Below, one piece after another: positions 5,936 to 12,620 of a DNA stretch of 23,456 bases. A model generated the notes under the pieces. The model was not told where the DNA came from, ran no database searches, and saw only the letters and a program-made list of their open reading frames with translations. The stretch lies in the NCBI GenBank assembly GCA_900553965.1, contig USFX01000013.1:1-23456 (forward strand). Direction: 5' to 3'. Source of the stretch: an uncultured Prevotella sp. (GTDB taxonomy: Bacteria > Bacteroidota > Bacteroidia > Bacteroidales > Bacteroidaceae). How positions within the stretch are numbered: the stretch's first letter is position 1; every line of letters starts with the position of its first letter. The position numbers and the translations under genes are program-made.

Positions 5936-6841
5936 ATGATATTAATCGCAGATAGCGGAAGCACAAAAACAGACTGGTGCGTTGCCGACGGCGGCAAAGT
6001 CATCTGCCGTGTCAGCACGCAGGGCATCAATCCTTTCCATCAGGACGAGCAGACCATTTCGTCGATAATCGGGACCGAACTGCTGCCCGTGCTCAAAGAC
6101 CCGTCGTTGCCGGCAGATGCCGGCAATGTGACGAATAATGGAAAACACGCTGCAGATGTATTCCCCGCCATCGAACATGTATGTTTCTATGGTAGCGGTT
6201 GCCGCGAGGAGTGTGTCCCGATGATGACGCGGGTGCTTGCTGATGCTTTTCCTCGTGCAAAAAAAATAGAGGCTCACAGCGATCTGCTTGGTGCGGCCCG
6301 TGCTGTCTGCGGGGCGGGGGAGGGCGTGGCTTGTATCCTCGGCACCGGCGCAAACTCGTGTCTTTATGACGGACGCCGCATCGTGATGAACACCCCGCCG
6401 CTGGGCTACATCCTCGGCGACGAGGGCAGTGGAGCCGTGCTCGGCCGTCTTTTCATCAACGCATTATATAAAGGTGGACTGCCCGCCGCCGTGCTGTCGG
6501 ATTTTGAACGCGAGACCGGTCTTACACAGGCCGACGTCATCCGCCGTGTCTATCGCGAGCCGCTGGCCAACCGCTTTCTCGCCTCGTTCGCTCCGTTCAT
6601 CCACCGCCATATCTCCTGTCCCGCCGTCCGCGCCATCGTCGTCGACAACTTCCGTCAGTTCTTCCGCCGCAATGTCGTGCAGTACGGCCGTCCCGACCTT
6701 CCCGTCGGTGCCGTGGGCAGCATCGCCCTCCATTTCTCCGCCGAGCTCTCCGAAGCCGCCCGCGCAGAGGGGTTCACGATGGGACGGATAGTGAAGAGCC
6801 CGATGTACGGGCTGGTGGAGTATCATGGTGCTTGCAGATAG
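5936..6841 (+). CDS. BadF/BadG-type ATPase, N-acetylglucosamine kinase-like
   Basis: This is about 301 residues from the ATG at 5936 (311 from 5906). It belongs to the ASKHA fold, BadF/BadG/BcrA/BcrD family, whose Bacteroidetes members are usually annotated as N-acetylglucosamine kinases acting in the cytoplasm. Phosphate-1 is DSGSTKTDW at residues 6-14. The sugar/phosphate-2 loop is CILGTGANS followed by GYILGDEGSGAVLG, and the adenosine motif is VGAVGSIA near residue 265. A short insertion (DAGNVTNNGKHAADVF) lies before the FYGSGC motif and looks lineage-specific. The ATG at 5936 starts directly at the conserved MILIADSGSTK strand. The ATG at 5906 overlaps a small upstream ORF and cannot be excluded. 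It ends 21 bases before the convergent AraC stop codon. Amino-sugar phosphorylation is the most likely role; the exact substrate is uncertain. Confidence 0.85.
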   Translation: MILIADSGSTKTDWCVADGGKVICRVSTQGINPFHQDEQTISSIIGTELLPVLKDPSLPADAGNVTNNGKHAADVFPAIEHVCFYGSGCREECVPMMTRVLADAFPRAKKIEAHSDLLGAARAVCGAGEGVACILGTGANSCLYDGRRIVMNTPPLGYILGDEGSGAVLGRLFINALYKGGLPAAVLSDFERETGLTQADVIRRVYREPLANRFLASFAPFIHRHISCPAVRAIVVDNFRQFFRRNVVQYGRPDLPVGAVGSIALHFSAELSEAARAEGFTMGRIVKSPMYGLVEYHGACR

Positions 6842-6862
6842 GGTATAATCATTTCCGTAGCG

Positions 6863-7723
6863 TTAATCGTTGTATCCACTGAACAATTCGTTATAGCTGG
6901 AATAATCCTGCTTGCTCTTTCTAACAGCTTTGGCACCTTCTCCATGCCGGTACATTCTTGGCGTGATGCCTTCTGCGCGTTTGAAGAGGCGGAAGAAATA
7001 AGGGATGTCCTTGAAGCCGCTTTCAAAACAAACCTGTTGTATGGAGAGGTCGCTGCGGCGCAGCAGCAGGTTGCGGGCCACTTCAAGACGGCGCGCGTTG
7101 ACGGCCTCGATGAGTGTCATGCCGGTGTGGCGGCGGAAGAAGGTGCATAGGGACGAGCGGTTCATGCCGATGTGGCTGGCAATGCTGTCGATGTTGATGT
7201 CATGGTTGTAATTGCAGTCGATGTACACCTCTATGCGTTTCAGGCGCAGTTCCGTCTCGGTGTACTGCCTGCCTACGGAATGTTGTTCGTCACTTTGGGC
7301 GATTGTGACAAGCAGCCCAAGCAATGCGGCGAACCGGCCGGCGGCAGACATGTCGTCCATGCGCGTCAGTTCCGTTTGCAGCCGTGTGAGCGTTGAACCG
7401 GTGAAGCTGACAGCTTCTGTTATCTGTGAGAACCGGTTGGCGACTTCTGTCATTTCGGGAAACTGGGATTCAAGTATTGAAACCAAATCATGGTGGAACA
7501 GCACCGTAATGCAGGAAATCGTTTCGTCTTCGCCGTCGAATGTCCAACAGTGCCGCAGGTTCGGCGGGACAAGAATGACCTCACCGGGTCGGAAGTGTTC
7601 CTGCCGGCTGCCCATTGCCCGCAATCCGTGTCCGCTCGTGACGTATGACAGCTCCCACGACGGGTGCTCGTGGAAACCAATCTGTTCGGACGGCTTGACG
7701 CACATGTTGACATAATTCATCAT
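6863..7723 (-). CDS. AraC-family transcriptional regulator
   Basis: This is about 286 residues from the ATG at 7723 (others at 7729 and 7720). The N-terminal cupin sensor domain begins with HEHPSWELSYVTSGHG, includes FRPGEVILVPPNLRHCW, and probably binds a small molecule such as a sugar. The C-terminal third holds two helix-turn-helix motifs, the first at NIDSIASHIGMNRSSLCTFF and the second at LSIQQVCFESGFKDIPYFFR, followed by the family signature FKRAEGITPRMYR. The open frame reaches 7921, but a -7 box (TATCTTTG, 7745-7738) sits just upstream of 7729, so the longer start is unlikely and the 5' UTR must be very short. It is divergent from the acyltransferase gene, which it may regulate. A decayed copy of its 3' end is found at about 10557-10724. 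Confidence 0.92.
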   Translation of the reverse strand: MMNYVNMCVKPSEQIGFHEHPSWELSYVTSGHGLRAMGSRQEHFRPGEVILVPPNLRHCWTFDGEDETISCITVLFHHDLVSILESQFPEMTEVANRFSQITEAVSFTGSTLTRLQTELTRMDDMSAAGRFAALLGLLVTIAQSDEQHSVGRQYTETELRLKRIEVYIDCNYNHDINIDSIASHIGMNRSSLCTFFRRHTGMTLIEAVNARRLEVARNLLLRRSDLSIQQVCFESGFKDIPYFFRLFKRAEGITPRMYRHGEGAKAVRKSKQDYSSYNELFSGYND

Positions 7724-7737
7724 CTTCATAACGGGTG

Positions 7738-7745
7738 CAAAGATA
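7738..7745 (-). promoter_or_regulatory. AraC gene -7 promoter box
   Basis: TATCTTTG on the minus strand matches TAnnTTTG and lies 15-22 bases from the ATG at 7723, implying a very short or nearly leaderless mRNA. Confidence 0.5.
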
Positions 7746-7822
7746 CGGATGTTTGCCAAGAACACGCGAAGATAAGACAGTAAATATAAACAATCGGGCA
7801 AAAATAGTTCAAGAATGTTCAT

Positions 7823-7830
7823 TATCTTTG
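7823..7830 (+). promoter_or_regulatory. Acyltransferase -7 promoter box
   Basis: TATCTTTG on the plus strand, 18 bases before the ATG at 7849. It supports that start over the in-frame codon at 7735, which would place the promoter inside the gene. Confidence 0.55.
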
Positions 7831-7848
7831 CATCTAAAAAAGCAGAAT

Positions 7849-9048
7849 ATGCAGCAAGCATCCTATCTTTCTTCAAAGCCACGCTATGAGATTCTTGACG
7901 GCCTTCGCGGCGTGGCGGCAATGATTGTGGTGGCGTTTCACCTTACGGAAACCTATTTCGAGGGACAGCTTGTCGTCCAGCCCCTCAATCATGGCTATCT
8001 GGCCGTCGACTTCTTCTACATGCTTTCGGGTTTTGTCATCGGATACGCATATGACGACCGTTGGGACAGGATGACCACGGGACAATTCTTCAAGTGCCGT
8101 CTCGTGAGACTGCATCCGATGCTGATGTTCGGAACGCTGTTCGGAGCGCTGATGTTTTATTTTCAGGGCGATTTGCCTGACTGGAAGACGGTGCTCACCA
8201 CTCCTTGGTGGCTGCTTGTCGTCGTATGTCTGTGGGGATTTACGCTCATTCCCTTGCCCAAATTGCTCGACATACGCGGCTGGGGCGAGATGCACCCGTT
8301 GAACAACGCCCAGTGGTCACTGATGTGGGAATATATAGCCAACGTGCTCTATGCGCTTGTCATCCGCCGTTTTTCGCGTATGGTGCTTGCGACGTTTGTG
8401 ATGTTCTCCGCCGTGCTCACTGTCATGCTGTGCATGAACATTGACATATTCGGACTGCTGGAGGCGCGCAGCCATGCCTCATATACCGTTATCGGCGGCT
8501 GGAGCCTTGAGCCCGTACATCTGCTCATTGCCGTCACACGTCTGTTCTATCCGTTCTTCTGCGGCTTGCTGATTTCGCGGCTTTTCTCCGGAGCCGACGG
8601 TGGAAAACGTATGTTCAGCCCCGACAGATTCAGTGTCCGTGGAGGATTCGGATGGTGTGCCCTGGCGATAGCCGTGTTGCTCGTCATGCCTCGTGTGGGA
8701 GGTCCGGACGCGGCCAACTATTGGATGAACGGAGTCTATGAGACTGTTGTCATACTTCTGGTATTCCCTGTCATCATAGCGGTGGGCGCCGGCAGCAGGA
8801 CGAACGGTCAGAAGAGCGGAGCCGTATGCCGTTTTCTCGGCGAGATATCCTATCCGCTTTACGTGACCCACTATCCCTTCATCTATGTGCAGATGTCGTG
8901 GGCCGCGGCTCACGCTGATCTTCCCGTGTCGACCCACATCTTCGTCTCCGTCAGCCTGTTCCTGCTGGCCGTAGGCGTGGCATACGCATCACTCCATCTT
9001 TATGACCTGCCCGTGCGTGAGTGGCTGAGGCGGAAAGTCCTGAAATAG
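7849..9048 (+). CDS. Integral membrane acyltransferase (AT3 family)
   Basis: This is a 399-residue acyltransferase-3 family protein, which moves acyl groups (often acetyl) onto cell-surface glycans or other membrane-accessible acceptors. The family motif R-x10-H is present: Arg20 in LDGLRG and His31 in AFHLTE. It is followed by GYLAVDFFYMLSGFVIGYAY and the basic KCRLVRLHPM segment. About ten membrane helices are visible, for example WWLLVVVCLWGFTLIPL, MVLATFVMFSAVLTVML, ALAIAVLLVMPR and FVSVSLFLLAVGVAYASL. The C-terminal ISYPLYVTHYPFIY block is also typical. The ATG at 7849 is chosen because a -7 box precedes it and the domain starts within 15 residues. It is divergent from an AraC regulator and is followed 25 bases later by an intrinsic terminator, so it is probably monocistronic. 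The acceptor molecule is not predictable. Confidence 0.92.
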   Translation: MQQASYLSSKPRYEILDGLRGVAAMIVVAFHLTETYFEGQLVVQPLNHGYLAVDFFYMLSGFVIGYAYDDRWDRMTTGQFFKCRLVRLHPMLMFGTLFGALMFYFQGDLPDWKTVLTTPWWLLVVVCLWGFTLIPLPKLLDIRGWGEMHPLNNAQWSLMWEYIANVLYALVIRRFSRMVLATFVMFSAVLTVMLCMNIDIFGLLEARSHASYTVIGGWSLEPVHLLIAVTRLFYPFFCGLLISRLFSGADGGKRMFSPDRFSVRGGFGWCALAIAVLLVMPRVGGPDAANYWMNGVYETVVILLVFPVIIAVGAGSRTNGQKSGAVCRFLGEISYPLYVTHYPFIYVQMSWAAAHADLPVSTHIFVSVSLFLLAVGVAYASLHLYDLPVREWLRRKVLK

Positions 9049-9073
9049 GGAATAACGCCGTAGATGATAGCCG

Positions 9074-9128
9074 ATGTACACTGTGGATTGTATGCAGTCC
9101 GCTGTGTACATACGTTTTTTTTGTTTTT
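9074..9128 (+). terminator. Intrinsic terminator of the acyltransferase gene
   Basis: Positions 9074-9090 pair with 9095-9111 (one T-T mismatch, two G-U pairs) around the tetraloop TATG. After ACG comes a run of eight T, then G and five T. It lies 25 bases after the acyltransferase stop codon. Confidence 0.85.
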
Positions 9129-9155
9129 AAGTCAGAGCTGTGAATACCAACTTAG

Positions 9156-9193
9156 TTCACATCTTTATGTGCATAGGAAAACAAGGATGTGAA
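9156..9193. other. Small hairpin between convergent genes
   Basis: TTCACATC (9156-9163) and GATGTGAA (9186-9193) are perfect 8-bp arms with a 22-nt loop. It lies between the acyltransferase terminator and the larger hairpin at 9215-9285. No function can be assigned. Confidence 0.45.
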
Positions 9194-9214
9194 ATGAACT
9201 TCCGACAATGTTGT

Positions 9215-9285
9215 ATGTCTGAAAACGATAAAGTTCTGGATGAATAATGATTGTTGTCATTCAGAATTTTATCGTTTTCAGACAT
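9215..9285. terminator. Strong 29-bp hairpin, likely bidirectional terminator
   Basis: ATGTCTGAAAACGATAAA (9215-9232) pairs perfectly with 9268-9285. The stem continues inward to 9243/9257 with two G-U pairs, giving 29 pairs and a 13-nt loop. It sits 17 bases beyond the stop codon of the minus-strand gene that follows. No long T run flanks it, so it may be a 3' stabiliser or a small dispersed element. Confidence 0.6.
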
Positions 9286-9301
9286 TATATTATACCGAAT
9301 C

Positions 9302-10150
9302 CTATTTCTTCAGTTCAACATTCTGTGTCTTAAGCCATTGCTTGTAAGATTCAGAAAACTCCATTATCGTTTGTACAGAACCGCTAATCAAGTTTTGCAC
9401 ATCAATAGAATATGAGGGCAGGGCGCTGAGTTTTTTGCTGAATTCAATATCCTGATCTGTGATAGTTCCGTAGGCACTGTTGGCAGCAATCACGACATAG
9501 TATTTCTTAATGTAATCCATCACGGCCTGTATATTGTTCTTCTCAACTTGAGATTCGCTCATCATGGCGCTCATTTCAAGAATCTTTAGCGTAGCATCGA
9601 TACCTTTCTTCATCGAACTGTTCTCATAGAAAACATCGAATCTCTTGGCGAAATCTTCGGGACAAGTATATTCCACCGGCTTCAGTTTACTGGGATTTTC
9701 CGTTACATCGTCTCCCATAAATTCATCCATTTCCGCTTCCATTTTCGTTTCCATGATCTTGGTATGCTTGATGTACGTCTGACCTTCCTCGCTTTTCATT
9801 GTCTCCGTGATTTTGCGGATATCTTCGATGGAGATTTGGTCTTTCAGCATGTTGACGAGTATTGGACGCAATAGTTTCTGTTCGGCATTTTTCTTGATGT
9901 ATTTTTCAGCCAGCATGTTTCCTTTCCCTTTGATTGATGGTGCAAGGAGCTCTTCATTGATGGCGTTAAGGAACTGCGGTAAGTGTTCTGTCGCCTGGCT
10001 GATTTCTTCGTCCTCATGTGTTATGGCCATCAGTTCCATTACGGCGTCACCGTAATTGTCGTTGCTCTGTGCATTTACGCACACGCATAAAGTGAAAAGC
10101 GCAACAATGGTCATTGTGCAGCATTTTGAAACAAAATTGATACGTTTCAT
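9302..10150 (-). CDS. Secreted DUF2059-like protein of unknown function
   Basis: This is a 282-residue exported protein. Residues 1-27 are a signal peptide (TIVALFTLCVCVNAQ before the mature start). The mature part is helical and lysine/glutamate-rich. Two related halves can be seen: one with IRKITETMKSEEGQTYIKH, preceded by a helix ending in LRPILVNMLKDQ, the other ending in VQTIMEFSESYKQWLK, preceded by VMDYIKKYYVV. The pattern of a helix followed by a short segment with E-G-Q resembles DUF2059, a periplasmic family of unknown role often duplicated in Bacteroidetes proteins. The match is by eye and only moderate. It has a -7 box TACCTTTG 40-47 bases upstream and strong hairpins on both sides, so it is likely a single-gene transcript. 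Its AT content is higher than in the neighbouring genes. Confidence 0.72.
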   Translation of the reverse strand: MKRINFVSKCCTMTIVALFTLCVCVNAQSNDNYGDAVMELMAITHEDEEISQATEHLPQFLNAINEELLAPSIKGKGNMLAEKYIKKNAEQKLLRPILVNMLKDQISIEDIRKITETMKSEEGQTYIKHTKIMETKMEAEMDEFMGDDVTENPSKLKPVEYTCPEDFAKRFDVFYENSSMKKGIDATLKILEMSAMMSESQVEKNNIQAVMDYIKKYYVVIAANSAYGTITDQDIEFSKKLSALPSYSIDVQNLISGSVQTIMEFSESYKQWLKTQNVELKK

Positions 10151-10189
10151 TGTTCTCGTAATTTTAAATTGAATTTAAGTTTATCGCTG

Positions 10190-10197
10190 CAAAGGTA
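10190..10197 (-). promoter_or_regulatory. -7 box of the DUF2059-like gene
   Basis: TACCTTTG on the minus strand matches TAnnTTTG, about 40 bases before the ATG at 10150. No clear -33 TTTG is seen at normal spacing. Confidence 0.5.
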
Positions 10198-10291
10198 TAT
10201 AATTTGGAACAGAATATAGCCGGAATGATATGAAAAAATAATCGGAACATTAAAATAAATCCTTAAACTTATTATAACTTACTTAATAAGA

Positions 10292-10328
10292 TAAAGGAGA
10301 GTATTTCTTGTTTCCATACTCTCCTTTA
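10292..10328. terminator. 13-bp perfect hairpin, likely terminator
   Basis: TAAAGGAGAGTAT (10292-10304) and its reverse complement (10316-10328) flank an 11-nt loop. It lies 27 bases after the stop codon of the gene fragment at 10356 on the minus strand, where the RNA continues UCUUAUUAAG. It separates the debris and toxin-antitoxin region from the DUF2059-like promoter. Confidence 0.6.
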
Positions 10329-10355
10329 CTTTGTCGGTTATAATCCTGCTATCCG

Positions 10356-10513
10356 TCAGAAGTCATATTGTTTCTCGTATCTGTCGAAGACGACGTCTTC
10401 CGGATAGCCGTAAGCGGCAAACATTTTGCGTATGTATTGCTGCTGGTCGAGCGTGAGCCCGCGCTTGCCTATAGATTCAAGACAGAAGCGTTGCACTTCT
10501 ATCTTGAATCTAT
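10356..10513 (-). pseudogene. C-terminal fragment of an unrecognised protein
   Basis: A minus-strand frame ends at TGA 10358-10356 with a protein-like C-terminus containing LESIGKRGLTLDQQQYIRKM and FAAYGYPEDVVFDRYEKQYD. It has no start codon and no promoter. Further upstream the frame runs into sequence that resembles the 3' flank of the AraC gene, and it stops at a TGA at 10547-10545. The composition (good helix pattern, aromatic C-terminus) suggests a real gene tail left by a rearrangement. The family is not recognised. A hairpin at 10470-10514 lies at the junction. Confidence 0.45.
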
Positions 10514-10514
10514 A
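10470..10514. repeat. 19-bp inverted repeat at the debris junction
   Basis: TATAGATTCAAGA (10470-10482) and TCTTGAATCTATA (10502-10514) are perfect. The stem continues inward as AGAAG/CTTCT after one C-A mismatch, with loop CGTTGCA. It marks the boundary between the AraC-like debris and the unrecognised gene tail. Confidence 0.75.
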
Positions 10515-10556
10515 TACATAATTCCCATAGTGTGAATCATAGTATCAACAGAACTA

Positions 10557-10724
10557 TTAGTTATAGCCGGAATTTTCTCGCTTGTCAGGCTTGCCTGTCC
10601 AGACGGGTTTGTCTCCTTCTTCATGCCTGTATATTTTGGGCATAATGCCTTCTGCGCGTTTGAAAAGGTGGAAGAAATAGAGAATATCCATGAAGCCACT
10701 TCCAAAGCGAACCTTTTTATTTTG
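10557..10724 (-). pseudogene. Decayed duplicate of the AraC gene 3' end
   Basis: The minus-strand frame reads GSGFMDILYFFHLFKRAEGI then MPKIYRHEEG, which aligns with ESGFKDIPYFFRLFKRAEGI then TPRMYRHGEG of the intact AraC regulator at 6863-7723. The frame ends early at TAA (10559-10557), while the matching AraC residues continue. Nucleotide similarity runs on past the AraC stop into its 3' flank (for example GAACTATTAGTTATAGCCGG against GAACAATTCGTTATAGCTGG). Only the second helix-turn-helix is left and there is no start. This is a remnant of a duplicated or related AraC gene. Confidence 0.75.
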
Positions 10725-10799
10725 TGATAAAGTTTTTGTCACTCCATAATCCAATTGGAGATGTAATTTCACGGCAGTATTAATTCCGCTAACGGACTC

Positions 10800-11051
10800 T
10801 TAATAGTATTTCTTAATAAAGAATGTGATGGCTTTAAGAAGCGGGTCTAATTCATTGTCAATGATCCACCATATCTGCTCGGCGTCAACATCAAAATAGT
10901 GATGTACGATGATGTCTCTAAGACCTTTTACTTTTTTCCAAGGAATTTGCGGGTAGGTAGGAAGCAAAGTTTGATTTGTCACTTTATCGAGATTCTTCAA
11001 ACTTTCTCCTATGGCAATGAGTTGCATGCAGACGGCATCAAGTTTTTCCAT
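10800..11051 (-). CDS. HEPN-domain toxin (HepT / DUF86-like), start uncertain
   Basis: HEPN half of a HEPN/MNT toxin-antitoxin pair. HEPN proteins of this type are RNases whose active site R-x4-H-x-Y is present here as RDIIVHHY, followed by FDVD. The first ATG (11051) gives 83 residues, short for the family. The same frame is open for 36 more codons, up to the TGA of the MNT gene (11162-11160). Those codons read like the missing N-terminal helix (SAIIKIKDRTSYIQCADDF), making a normal total of 119 residues. There is no ATG, GTG or TTG in the extension. The gene may use an ATC/ATA/ATT start, be made by TGA readthrough from MNT, be translated short, or be inactive. It follows MNT directly and should share its promoter. 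In characterised pairs the MNT partner AMPylates the HEPN Tyr to silence it. Confidence 0.75.
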   Translation of the reverse strand: MEKLDAVCMQLIAIGESLKNLDKVTNQTLLPTYPQIPWKKVKGLRDIIVHHYFDVDAEQIWWIIDNELDPLLKAITFFIKKYY

Positions 11052-11159
11052 GCCGGCAGGCGTTAAAAGGAAATCATCCGCACATTGAATATATGAAGTG
11101 CGGTCTTTTATCTTTATGATGGCAGATTCTTTTCTGTCAGAATTTCTAGTGTGAGATTC

Positions 11160-11453
11160 TCAGAAGATAACGATTCCTTCATTTTCTATCCGTTTTTTTA
11201 AGAAAGGATTGATGTTTTTGTGATTGCGCACGATGTCAACCGGACATCCGAACAGTTGCTCCAGATATTCTTTCATATCCATGAGGATGAAGGGATTGGG
11301 CGTCTCCGTATCGACACAGACATCAACGTCGCTTGCCGCTTTGTGTTCATTGCGGGCGATAGAGCCGAAAAGGCAGAGGGATTTTATTCCGAAGTCTCTT
11401 CGAAGTGTCTCGCTGCAGGATTGCAGGATGGTGATATAATCAGTTTTGCTCAT
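11160..11453 (-). CDS. MNT-domain nucleotidyltransferase antitoxin (MntA-like)
   Basis: This is a 97-residue minimal nucleotidyltransferase and the antitoxin partner of the adjacent HEPN protein. The family signature GS-x10-DxD is exact: Gly30-Ser31, then Asp42-Val-Asp44, with a third acidic residue at Asp73 in PVDIV. In studied systems (MntA of Shewanella) such proteins transfer AMP onto a HEPN tyrosine. The frame is open to a TTG at 11474, but that codon lies inside the -7 promoter box, so the ATG at 11453 (MSKTDYITIL) is the real start. The promoter has both elements at consensus spacing. The TGA stop is in frame with the HEPN gene that follows, with no gap. The pair is divergent from the nuo operon. 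Confidence 0.88.
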   Translation of the reverse strand: MSKTDYITILQSCSETLRRDFGIKSLCLFGSIARNEHKAASDVDVCVDTETPNPFILMDMKEYLEQLFGCPVDIVRNHKNINPFLKKRIENEGIVIF

Positions 11454-11471
11454 TTCGAGAATCGTTTTCTG

Positions 11472-11502
11472 CAAAGATACATTTTAATCCATTTCCGCCA
11501 AA
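11472..11502 (-). promoter_or_regulatory. Promoter of the MNT/HEPN pair
   Basis: On the minus strand TTTG (11502-11499) is followed after exactly 19 bp by TATCTTTG (11479-11472), the full Bacteroidetes -33/-7 arrangement and the best promoter in the window. The ATG lies 18 bases beyond. The -33 element falls inside a nested dyad at 11492-11529 that could be an operator. Confidence 0.7.
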
Positions 11503-11593
11503 AGATTTTGACGGCAAAATGGCCGGAAAGAGTAAATCGGCGGGCGTTTCCACATTTTTTTGCTTTTAATAATATTCTTTGCGATTATTTTAT

Positions 11594-11601
11594 TACCTTT
11601 G
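11594..11601 (+). promoter_or_regulatory. nuo operon -7 promoter box
   Basis: TACCTTTG matches TAnnTTTG, 45 bases before the nuoA ATG. The leader after it is AT-rich. No clean TTTG is found at 19-21 bp upstream, so the -33 element is weak or absent. Confidence 0.5.
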
Positions 11602-11646
11602 CATCGCTTTTTAAGGCGTACAAATTTGTAATATTATAATATTTTT

Positions 11647-11997
11647 ATGTATTTTATCTTGTTACTTACCGTTCTTGTAACGGCTATTGTACTGGTAGCA
11701 GCGGCCTATGTAATCGCGAAACTCATCGGCCCGCGCTCATATAACAAGGTAAAAGGTGAGCCATTCGAGTGCGGTATCCCGACTCGTGGTTCGTCTTGGT
11801 TACCTATGTCTGTGGGCTACTACCTGTTCGCTATTCTATTCCTCATGTTCGATGTGGAGACAGTCTTTCTGTATCCCTGGGCAGTGGTAGTTAAGGAGTT
11901 CGGTGCGATGGCTCTGCTGAGCATCGGTTTCTTCCTGTTGGTACTTGTGTTTGGCTTGGCATACGCCTGGCGGAAAGGAGCGTTGGAATGGAAGTGA
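11647..11997 (+). CDS. nuoA: NADH-quinone oxidoreductase subunit A
   Basis: This is a 116-residue membrane subunit of complex I with three helices: residues 1-22 (MYFILLLTVLVTAIVLVAAA), about 56-78 and 84-105. The conserved PFECGIPTRGS loop, with the Cys that stays exposed near the quinone chamber, is present, as is the FLMFDVETVFLYPWA signature. It is the first gene of the nuo operon and overlaps nuoB by 10 bases. Confidence 0.95.
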   Translation: MYFILLLTVLVTAIVLVAAAYVIAKLIGPRSYNKVKGEPFECGIPTRGSSWLPMSVGYYLFAILFLMFDVETVFLYPWAVVVKEFGAMALLSIGFFLLVLVFGLAYAWRKGALEWK

Positions 11998-12602
11998 GAA
12001 AGCCGCATATCAAGAGTATTCCTTACGCAGAGTTTAAGGATAACGAGTCATTGGAGAAGATTGTCAATGAACTTCACGAGGGTGGTGTAGATGTGTTTGT
12101 CGGCTCGCTCGATCAGGCCATCAACTGGGGACGCAGCAACTCGCTGTGGTCTCTGACGTTTGCGACGAGCTGCTGCGGTATCGAGTTTATGGCCGTGGGA
12201 TGTGCCCGCTATGACTTCGCCCGTTTCGGATTTGAGGTTACGCGCAACTCTCCCCGTCAGGCCGACCTCATCATGTGTGCCGGTACGATTACGCACAAGA
12301 TGGCTCCGGTCCTGAAGCGTCTCTACGACGAGATGGCCGAACCGAAATATGTCGTTGCCGTGGGTGGCTGTGCCATTTCCGGCGGTCCGTTTAAGAGCAG
12401 CTACCACGTGGTGAAGGGCATTGAGGAGATTGTGCCGGTGGACGTGTTCGTGCCCGGCTGTCCTCCGCGTCCGGAGGCCATCCTCTACGGTATGATGCAG
12501 CTGCAGCGTAAGGTGAAGATTGAGAAATTCTTCGGAGGCCGCAACCATAAGGAGAAGAAGCCTTTGGTGGTGACCAATGTTCCGGAAGACTTTAAAAAAT
12601 AA
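11988..12602 (+). CDS. nuoB: NADH-quinone oxidoreductase subunit B
   Basis: This 204-residue peripheral-arm subunit binds the terminal [4Fe-4S] cluster N2, the electron donor to quinone. The four expected ligands are visible: Cys62-Cys63 in TSCCGIEF, Cys128 in AVGGCAISGG and Cys158 in VPGCPPRPE. The start at 11988 overlaps the end of nuoA, with GGAAAGGAG just upstream as a Shine-Dalgarno-like site. The length is ordinary for Bacteroidetes. Confidence 0.96.
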   Translation: MEVRKPHIKSIPYAEFKDNESLEKIVNELHEGGVDVFVGSLDQAINWGRSNSLWSLTFATSCCGIEFMAVGCARYDFARFGFEVTRNSPRQADLIMCAGTITHKMAPVLKRLYDEMAEPKYVVAVGGCAISGGPFKSSYHVVKGIEEIVPVDVFVPGCPPRPEAILYGMMQLQRKVKIEKFFGGRNHKEKKPLVVTNVPEDFKK

Positions 12603-12620
12603 TATAAGGAAGACGAAACG

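Noticed and set aside
10356..11453. Possible integrative element or defence island
   Set aside because: Only one toxin-antitoxin pair and gene debris are present; no integrase, transposase, terminal direct repeats or further defence genes were found.
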